This document shows positions 29,426-34,378 of a DNA stretch of 34,378 bases, piece after piece. Within the stretch, counting starts at the first letter, position 1. Each line of letters opens with the position of its first letter. Made by a program: the position numbers and the translations under genes. Below the pieces are notes generated by a model. The model was not told the DNA's origin and did no database searches. It was given only the letters and a program-made list of their open reading frames with translations. The stretch is from an uncultured Nocardioides sp. (lineage in GTDB: Bacteria; Actinomycetota; Actinomycetes; Propionibacteriales; Nocardioidaceae), in NCBI GenBank assembly GCA_902805885.1, contig CADCUM010000001.1:19440-53817 (forward strand). Direction: 5' to 3'.

Positions 29426-30958
29426 ATGCTGCTCGCCGAGCTCGTCTCCACCTCCGCCGAGGTCGCCGCCACCCGTTCCCGCAAGGCCAAGGTCGCCACG
29501 CTGGCAGCGACCCTCGCGGGCGTGGGACCCGACGAGCTGGAGATCGTCGTCTCCTACCTCGGCGGCACCCTCCGTCAGCGCCGGACGGGGCTGGGCTGGC
29601 GCGGCGTCAGCGACCTCCCCGTCCCCGCGGAGGCGCCGAGCCTGACGGTCTCGGAGGTCGACCGGGCCTTCGAGACGATGGCGTCGATCGCCGGAACCGG
29701 GTCCCAGGCCGCGCGGAAGCGGGCGGTGGCCGAGCTCTTCGGCCGGGCCACGGCCGCCGAGCAGGCGTGGCTCCGGGCGATCGTCACCGGCAACGTCCGC
29801 CAGGGCGCGCTCGACGCCATCACCCAGGAGGCCGTCGCCCAGGTCGCGGACGTGCCGCTGGCCGCCGTACGACGCGCCGCGATGCTGTCGGGCAGCACGG
29901 TCGCCGCGTCGGCCGCGGCGTTCGAGGGGGAGGCGGCGCTGGCGGCGATCGGTCTCCAGGTGGGACGCCCCGTCATGCCCATGCTGGCCTCCAGCGCTCC
30001 CGACGTGGCCACCGCGCTCGGCTCCCTGGGCGGGGAGGTCGCCGTCGACGCCAAGCTCGACGGCATCCGGATCCAGGTCCACCGCGCCGGCGACGACGTG
30101 CTGGTGGTGACGCGCAGCCTCGACGACATCACGGCCCGGCTCCCCGAGGTCGTCGCGGTCGCCCGGGCGCTGCGCGCGGAGCGGCTCGTCCTCGACGGCG
30201 AGGCGCTGGCGCTGGACGACTCGGGGCGGCCGCTGGCGTTCCAGGACACGGCGAGCCGGACCGCCCAGGAGACCGGCGTGGCCGTCACGCCCCACTTCTT
30301 CGACGTGCTCCACGTCGACGGTCGCGACCTCCTCGACTCCCCCGCCCACGAGCGGTTCGGCGTCCTCGACGTGCTCGTGCCGGAGGAGCACCGGGTCCGG
30401 CGCCTGGTCACCGACGACCTGGCCGCGGCCGAGGAGTTCACGTCCGAGACGCTGGCCGCGGGGCACGAGGGCGTCGTCCTCAAGGACCTCGACGCGCCGT
30501 ACGCCGCCGGCAGGCGCGGCTCCGCGTGGGTCAAGGTCAAGCCGGTGCACACCCTCGACCTCGTCGTCCTCGCCGTGGAGTGGGGATCGGGCCGGCGGGA
30601 GGGCTGGCTGTCCAACATCCACCTCGGCGCCCGCGACCCCGACGGCGGCTTCGTGATGCTCGGCAAGACGTTCAAGGGCATGACCGACGAGATGCTGGCG
30701 TGGCAGACCGAGCGGTTCACCGAGCTGGCCACCTCACCCGTCGACCACTCGTCGTACGTCGTCCACGTCCGCCCCGAGCAGGTCGTCGAGATCGCCTTCG
30801 ACGGCCTGCAGCGCTCGACGCGCTACCCCGGGGGCGTCGCGCTCCGCTTCGCCCGGGTGGTGCGCTACCGCGACGACAAGCGGGCGGACGAGGCCGACAC
30901 GATCGGCTTCGTCCGCTCCCACCTCGCCGGTGCCGCGGGCGCCGGCGATCCGGGATGA
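29426..30958 (+). CDS. ligB: ATP-dependent DNA ligase B
   Basis: Joins DNA nicks using ATP; in actinobacteria LigB is a non-essential repair ligase beside the NAD-dependent LigA. The 510-residue protein has an N-terminal DNA-binding domain (about 1-190), then the nucleotidyltransferase domain with motif I A-K210-L-D-G (the adenylated Lys), motif III F-F-D-V-L-H, motif IV E-G-V-V-L-K and motif V W-V-K-V-K, and a C-terminal OB domain. Length and layout match mycobacterial LigB. ATG at 29426 gives the usual M-L-L-A opening; ATG at 29417 and GTG at 29402 are in frame but less family-like. A weak -10 (GACGAT) lies seven bases upstream. Confidence 0.94.
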   Translation: MLLAELVSTSAEVAATRSRKAKVATLAATLAGVGPDELEIVVSYLGGTLRQRRTGLGWRGVSDLPVPAEAPSLTVSEVDRAFETMASIAGTGSQAARKRAVAELFGRATAAEQAWLRAIVTGNVRQGALDAITQEAVAQVADVPLAAVRRAAMLSGSTVAASAAAFEGEAALAAIGLQVGRPVMPMLASSAPDVATALGSLGGEVAVDAKLDGIRIQVHRAGDDVLVVTRSLDDITARLPEVVAVARALRAERLVLDGEALALDDSGRPLAFQDTASRTAQETGVAVTPHFFDVLHVDGRDLLDSPAHERFGVLDVLVPEEHRVRRLVTDDLAAAEEFTSETLAAGHEGVVLKDLDAPYAAGRRGSAWVKVKPVHTLDLVVLAVEWGSGRREGWLSNIHLGARDPDGGFVMLGKTFKGMTDEMLAWQTERFTELATSPVDHSSYVVHVRPEQVVEIAFDGLQRSTRYPGGVALRFARVVRYRDDKRADEADTIGFVRSHLAGAAGAGDPG

Positions 30959-30975
30959 CGTCAGGGACCCGGCGG

Positions 30976-30981
30976 TAGCCT
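30976..30981 (+). promoter_or_regulatory. -10 box, probable leaderless promoter of small exported protein
   Basis: TAGCCT is followed by seven bases (cggtcgg) and the GTG at 30989. Confidence 0.45.
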
Positions 30982-30988
30982 CGGTCGG

Positions 30989-31462
30989 GTGAGGACCCTG
31001 GTAGCGGCGACCGTGACAGCAGTCGTCGTAGCGCTCACCGGCGGCTGCGCCGGGGACGGCGAGCCGTCCGGCTCGGACGACCGTCCGGGGACGGAGAGCA
31101 CGGACGGCTCCACACCCGAGGAGTCCGACACGCCCGCATCCCCCTCCCCCGGGTCCGAGGCGGTCATCGACAGCGAGGCGTGCGAGGAGGTGCGCGCCGG
31201 CATCGACGCCTTCAACCAGGGTGCCTACGACGAGACGGTCGAGCACTTCCAGACGGCAGTCCCCCTGGCGGAGGAGCAGGACGACGGGTCGGTCCCGGCG
31301 AGCCAGCTCATCGAGGCCGTGCGCTACTACGCGGAGCTCGACGCGGAGCGTTACCCCGAAGCCGCCCGGAGCTCTCGCGAGTTCGCGAAGTACAAGGCGA
31401 TCACCCTCGGGCAGTGCGTGGCCGGGGACGACGAGTCCGAGTCGCCCGGCACCGAGGTGTAG
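30989..31462 (+). CDS. Small exported protein, possible lipoprotein
   Basis: A 157-residue protein with a hydrophobic signal segment (about 5-18) ending A-L-T-G-G-C. The residue three before the Cys is Thr rather than Leu, so lipidation is possible but not certain. A low-complexity Ser/Asp/Thr/Pro linker of about 35 residues follows, then a helical domain (about 58-145) whose E-E-V-R-A-G-I-D-A-F-N-Q-G-A-Y-D-E-T-V-E-H-F pattern resembles a single TPR-like helix pair. C63 and C144 could form a disulfide. The start is GTG at 30989, 30 bases after ligB. Function unknown. Confidence 0.75.
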   Translation: MRTLVAATVTAVVVALTGGCAGDGEPSGSDDRPGTESTDGSTPEESDTPASPSPGSEAVIDSEACEEVRAGIDAFNQGAYDETVEHFQTAVPLAEEQDDGSVPASQLIEAVRYYAELDAERYPEAARSSREFAKYKAITLGQCVAGDDESESPGTEV

Positions 31463-31518
31463 GCGTCCTGCACAAGGGGCATCGGCCGTTGCCGCATCAC
31501 CGGCCGGTCCGGGCAGGC

Positions 31519-31767
31519 TCAGCTTCGGGGTCGCGCTTCACCCGCCGGCGCTCGCGGACCGAGCGCACAGGTCTGGGCGAGACCGAGGGCCCAGCACGTC
31601 GGGCACCCTCGCAGCAGCACCGCGGCCGGGACGACGAGCAGGAGGGCCAGCGGTCCCAGCCACGGCACCAGCACGAACGCCGCCACCATCATCGGCAGGC
31701 CCAGCGCTCCCCGGACGAGGTGCCGGGGGACGGTGCTGCTGGCGAACATGGTGTCGGGCTGGGTCAC
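31519..31767 (-). CDS. Small membrane protein with GCPTC motif (DUF2892/YgaP-TM-like)
   Basis: An 82-residue protein with two hydrophobic helices in L-V-R-G-A-L-G-L-P-M-M-V-A-A-F and W-L-G-P-L-A-L-L-L-V-V-P, followed by L-L-R-G-C-P-T-C-W-A-L-G-L-A-Q-T. Two helices plus a Gly-Cys-Pro-x-Cys-Trp end is characteristic of small inner-membrane proteins related to the membrane part of YgaP. The C-x-x-C could be redox active or bind metal; this is not established. GTG at 31767 is chosen, but ATG at 31749 (76 residues) fits the family just as well, and no convincing ribosome site settles it. It is convergent with the exported protein gene at 30989. Confidence 0.65.
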   Translation of the reverse strand: MTQPDTMFASSTVPRHLVRGALGLPMMVAAFVLVPWLGPLALLLVVPAAVLLRGCPTCWALGLAQTCALGPRAPAGEARPRS

Positions 31768-31921
31768 GCGGTGGGTTCGCCGCCGACCGGGCCGACGGAT
31801 GGGGTCGCCGACACGATGCACGGACCTCGGCGGCTCGAGCCCGGTGATGGCGCCCGTCCGTGGGACGTGGTCGAATGACGCGTCGTACTCAGTCGAGTCA
31901 TCAGAAATCGGGGAAAACTTC

Positions 31922-32626
31922 ATGAGCCTGCAGCGCAGCCTGGCCATCACTCTGGTCGTCGGACTGGCCACCCTCACCGGTTGCGGTGGCGGCTTCGCGG
32001 ACGAGTCGGTGGGGACCATCAAGAAGGCCGCGATCAGCGACATGAAGACGCTCGAGTCGGTCCGGTTGGCGGGGTCGATCGAGCAGGACGGCGGCGAGCT
32101 CGACCTCGACGTGCAGCTCAACAAGAGCGGCGAGTGCACCGGCACCATCGGTCAGGACGGCGGCACCGCCGAGTTCATCTCGGTCGACGGGGCGTCGTAC
32201 CTCAAGGGTGACGAGAAGTTCTGGGTGACGTCGACAGGCAGCGAGGAGTCTGCTCAGCAGGTGCTGGACCTGCTCGGCGACAAGTGGGCGCTGGTGCCGT
32301 CCTCCGAGGGTGGCTTCTCCGAGATCTGCGACCTCGACGAGCTCCTCACCGAGCTCGACGAGGACAAGGCGAAGAGCGAGGAGAAGGGCGAGGAGACCGA
32401 CGTCGATGGTGAGGAGGCCGTCGAGATCACCTCCGAGGACGAGGACGGCGGCACCACCCGCGCCTTCGTCGCCACCGACGAGCCGCACTACATCCTCAAG
32501 GTCGAGACGAAGGGTGGCGACGAGCCGGGATCCTTCACGTTCTCCGACTTCGACGAGAAGCTCGACCTCGAGGCGCCGGCCGAGGAGGACGTCGTCGACC
32601 TGCAGGCGGCGGCCAGCGAGGGGTAG
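31922..32626 (+). CDS. Lipoprotein, function unknown (LppX/LprG-like layout)
   Basis: A 234-residue lipoprotein. The signal peptide ends in lipobox L18-T-G-C21. The mature part starts with a helix (I-K-K-A-A-I-S-D-M-K-T-L-E-S-V) and continues with strands of the kind V-R-L-A-G-S-I-E and L-D-V-Q-L-N, G-T-I-G and Y-L-K-G-D-E-K-F-W-V. This resembles mycobacterial LppX/LprG lipid-binding lipoproteins, but the match is only in layout. A very acidic region (about 138-175) interrupts the fold. ATG at 31922 has GGGGAA upstream. The start is about 155 bases from the divergent small membrane gene. A hairpin follows the stop. Confidence 0.75.
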   Translation: MSLQRSLAITLVVGLATLTGCGGGFADESVGTIKKAAISDMKTLESVRLAGSIEQDGGELDLDVQLNKSGECTGTIGQDGGTAEFISVDGASYLKGDEKFWVTSTGSEESAQQVLDLLGDKWALVPSSEGGFSEICDLDELLTELDEDKAKSEEKGEETDVDGEEAVEITSEDEDGGTTRAFVATDEPHYILKVETKGGDEPGSFTFSDFDEKLDLEAPAEEDVVDLQAAASEG

Positions 32627-32643
32627 GTCCCCCGGCGAGTGCA

Positions 32644-32679
32644 GGGACGAGCCTGCTGTCCCTGGCCGGCGCTCGTCCC
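32644..32679. terminator. Hairpin after the lipoprotein gene
   Basis: GGGACGAGC (32644-32652) pairs perfectly with GCTCGTCCC (32671-32679) around an 18-base loop, beginning 18 bases after the stop codon of the lipoprotein gene. It has no T-run, which is common for actinobacterial terminators. Confidence 0.55.
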
Positions 32680-32958
32680 CTTGGCGAACGTGCGGCCTGT
32701 CGCGGTCTGCGACTGCTCGACGTCCTGAGGACGCGGGTCCCCGTTGCGTCGAACGGGCGGGAGGACCTGATGACGGCGTGGGATGTCGTGCGCGCGGCGT
32801 TCGCACTTCACGATCCGCCCAGCACCCCTGTGTGCGGGTCGTGCTCGGATACGGGCACCAGCTCCTGGCGATCGAGGCCGTCGCCGCCCTTGGAACGTGA
32901 GCTCTGCCGTCGACAAGAGGCGTCGATGTCACCGGACATACGACGAGACGGCCGTCAG
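32680..32958. other. Stretch without a convincing gene, composition boundary
   Basis: Together with the hairpin before it, the interval 32627-32958 has no supported gene. It holds a short palindrome, CGTCCTGAGGACG, at 32721-32733. Open frames here give Arg/Pro-rich or mixed sequence with no family look. From about 32850 the DNA becomes visibly less GC-rich, marking the start of the right-end segment. No tRNA or integrase gene was found at this junction. Confidence 0.5.
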
Positions 32959-33837
32959 CTACTCAGCCCCGGTCAGCTTCTTGTGAAGCACACGCGCGAC
33001 CTCGGTGAAACCGTGCGGCGTCGGGTGCAGCTCGTTAGCCCAATCGCTTTCGTAGTCCGGAGGACCGGACAGCGTCTCACGGAGGTCCGCGTACGCCACG
33101 TGACCCATTCCTGGTTGGTCCACGAGCCAGGCCAGCATGACGTTGTAGCGATCCAGCAATTCCTTCGTTACCTCGAACCGCTTCTGCAGACCCTCCTCGG
33201 ATCTGCCGCCGATTCCCTTCCTGGCATAGCTGGGGGCAAGCCAAGGGCCGGGTAGCAAACCGTAACCGCCCGCGAATCCGCGACCGTCAGGCACGGGATA
33301 TGCGTAACCGTGGATCACGGTACGCACCGGCTTCTCGAAGAGCTCGATGGCGACTTGGCGCGTGAATCCGAGGAGGTTGCACCATGCCTCGACCATGCGG
33401 CCCTCGACCAGCTCCGTCGTGATGACGTCGTTGATGCCACCGTGGTCGGTTTCGCGATGGTCGAGCAGCATCGCCAGTTCAGCGCCTGCGAAGTCGTTCC
33501 CGCCGCCAGACAGCAGCAAGGCGTTGGGCGTCTCATCCAGGCGCTTGAGGTCGAGAAAGGTCGAGATGACGGCGCGTAGCTGGGATGCGTCGTATGCCAT
33601 CGACTCGAGGTTGTCGCCGGCGTCAGCCACCGAGTGGACGTGCCAGCCGTACCCGTCCTTGAGGACGTCGAGCACATCCGTACCGGGGTAGCTCAGCCAC
33701 GAGTCGCCTTCAGCGACCAGCACGCCAGGCGGCTTGTCCTGGTGCAGCTGGCGATGCCGTCGCCGCTCCTCCAACATCTTGGTGGCGCGTTGTGCGCCGC
33801 GCTCCAACTCGGCTGATACATCGACCCTGCCGTTCAT
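32959..33837 (-). CDS. SGNH/GDSL-type hydrolase in lower-GC segment
   Basis: A 292-residue hydrolase of the SGNH fold, which covers esterases, lipases and acyl-transfer enzymes. Block I is V-A-E-G-D-S46-W-L-S-Y with the nucleophile Ser46; block II is D-A-G75-D-N-L; block III is S-G-G-G-N114-D; block V is A-N268-E-L-H271-P-T with catalytic His271. In block V the usual Asp three before the His is Asn268, so the acid may come from elsewhere or be dispensable. No signal peptide is visible; the N-terminal 35 residues are charged and helical. ATG at 33837 has GGAGGG six bases upstream and overlaps the TGA of the membrane gene (ATGA). Base composition is lower in GC than the rest of the window, suggesting transfer. 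The substrate is unknown. Confidence 0.85.
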   Translation of the reverse strand: MNGRVDVSAELERGAQRATKMLEERRRHRQLHQDKPPGVLVAEGDSWLSYPGTDVLDVLKDGYGWHVHSVADAGDNLESMAYDASQLRAVISTFLDLKRLDETPNALLLSGGGNDFAGAELAMLLDHRETDHGGINDVITTELVEGRMVEAWCNLLGFTRQVAIELFEKPVRTVIHGYAYPVPDGRGFAGGYGLLPGPWLAPSYARKGIGGRSEEGLQKRFEVTKELLDRYNVMLAWLVDQPGMGHVAYADLRETLSGPPDYESDWANELHPTPHGFTEVARVLHKKLTGAE

Positions 33838-34265
33838 CCGGACCCTCCCTGAGGTGCCCCGCCCTTCTTGGCGGGTGCTTGTTGTGCGCGGCTCGCCAGC
33901 AAGCCCGCGAGGGTCCCCACGGCTACGGCGCCGATGACCGCGATCATCGTGCGAGCGAAACCAGACAGGTTGATCCCGAGTGCGTCGAAGGCCGAGCTCG
34001 GCTGCATCATCGTCCACAGGACGAAGGCAGTGACCGGTATGAACGCGCGGAGCCACTGGTGGCGCTTGGTCGACTCCGCCCCCGTCAGGAACAGGACGTA
34101 GGTCAACACCATCAGCGCGGCGTACACCGCCTGCATTTCGCCGGGGTATGTGAAGGCCGTGACGGCGGAACTACCTGTGCCTTCGGTGCTGCTTCTGACC
34201 AGCACAGTTGACGCCTCGGCCGTCAACCGACACTGGATCAGTGATCCATGAAGCACCGTGCTCAC
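33834..34265 (-). CDS. Three-helix membrane protein coupled to the SGNH hydrolase
   Basis: A 143-residue membrane protein that I do not recognise. An N-terminal polar part of about 40 residues is followed by hydrophobic helices at about 45-61, 70-87 and 104-124, and a short Lys/Gly/Pro-rich tail. There are no conserved catalytic residues apparent; one Cys occurs at position 12. The start is GTG at 34265 with AAGGGGG six bases upstream, and a promoter is visible. Its stop overlaps the start of the SGNH gene, so both are made from one mRNA. It may hold the hydrolase at the membrane or act as a pore or sensor; this is inference from gene order alone. GC is lower than in the main window. Confidence 0.75.
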   Translation of the reverse strand: MSTVLHGSLIQCRLTAEASTVLVRSSTEGTGSSAVTAFTYPGEMQAVYAALMVLTYVLFLTGAESTKRHQWLRAFIPVTAFVLWTMMQPSSAFDALGINLSGFARTMIAVIGAVAVGTLAGLLASRAQQAPAKKGGAPQGGSG

Positions 34266-34288
34266 GACGGCCCCCTTGCGTTCCGCTC

Positions 34289-34317
34289 AACATAAGGCGG
34301 TCGCGAAGTCATGGCTA
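34289..34317 (-). promoter_or_regulatory. Promoter of the membrane protein-SGNH operon
   Basis: On the minus strand TAGCCA (34312-34317) and TATGTT (34289-34294) are 17 bases apart. Transcription would start near 34282 and give a leader of about 17 bases holding AAGGGGG before the GTG at 34265. Unlike most promoters in the window, this one serves a conventional leadered mRNA. Confidence 0.5.
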
Positions 34318-34378
34318 CAGGCACTCCTGCAGGAGTTCGTGGTGTCGAGCTCGAGGCGCCGGCAAGATGCTCGCCGGG

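Noticed and set aside
32770..33255. + strand frame from the gap into the SGNH gene
   Set aside because: Its product is mixed Arg/Ser/Pro sequence with no motif, and its second half is antisense to a well-supported hydrolase gene.
34311..34378. ATG-initiated frame running off the right edge on the + strand
   Set aside because: Only 22 codons are visible, there is no ribosome site, the start overlaps the -35 element of the opposite promoter, and the residues show no family pattern.

Overview
The window is very GC-rich DNA with GTG/TTG starts, actinobacterial gene families (a mycothiol-linked MDMPI-like enzyme, Mce-associated-like membrane proteins, LigB, a mycobacterial-type LexA box) and TAnnnT boxes 6-8 bases before many start codons. 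It looks like a chromosomal segment of an actinobacterium close to Nocardioides. The genus is an inference from gene style, not proven. No rRNA, tRNA, CRISPR array, insertion sequence or integrase was found. Most of the window is housekeeping and accessory chromosome. Only the right-hand end (about 32.85 kb onward) changes composition.

Layout. 1-310: start of a glycosyltransferase that runs off the left edge. 353-3890: uvrA under a LexA box, followed by a Tat/lipoprotein Rieske protein. 4081-7152: an MDMPI-like enzyme translationally coupled to a metallo-beta-lactamase-fold hydrolase, a small proline-rich ORF, a thioredoxin-rhodanese fusion, and methionine aminopeptidase. 7162-10033: an SRPBCC protein plus NAD(P)-binding protein pair, divergent from one of two tail-to-tail sulfotransferases. 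10079-12776: a secreted M43-type metalloprotease, a dienelactone-hydrolase-like enzyme and a short-chain dehydrogenase. 12789-14502: an APH-type kinase divergent from a 26-codon ORF joined by TGATG to a methyltransferase. 14461-17561: a three-gene operon of GT4 glycosyltransferase, methyltransferase and alpha-barrel protein, with a palindrome in its promoter. 17632-19710: a ferredoxin-NADP reductase-like flavoprotein and two tandem Mce-associated-like membrane proteins. 19801-23265: an ion-channel-like protein, a hemerythrin-domain protein and uvrB. 23356-26237: a Kelch-like lipoprotein coupled to a DUF1905 protein, and a cardiolipin-synthase-like phospholipase D enzyme. 26275-30958: an AlkA-like glycosylase divergent from tryptophan 2,3-dioxygenase, an orphan gene coupled to a PaiB-like flavoprotein, and ATP-dependent DNA ligase LigB. 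30989-32626: two small exported proteins and a small membrane protein. 32959-34265: an SGNH hydrolase coupled to a three-helix membrane protein in lower-GC DNA.

How the parts relate. DNA repair recurs (uvrA, uvrB, AlkA-like glycosylase, LigB), but the genes lie in separate transcription units and only uvrA has a clear SOS operator. Cell-surface and lipid-linked chemistry also recurs (GT fragment, two sulfotransferases, GT4-methyltransferase-barrel operon, phospholipase D enzyme, lipoproteins). At least eleven gene starts have a TAnnnT box 6-8 bases upstream, suggesting leaderless mRNAs; this helped fix several starts.

The best candidates for something undescribed are the membrane protein plus SGNH hydrolase pair at the right edge, the GT4-methyltransferase-barrel operon with its operator-like palindrome, and the palindrome plus 26-codon ORF ahead of the methyltransferase at 13.8 kb.
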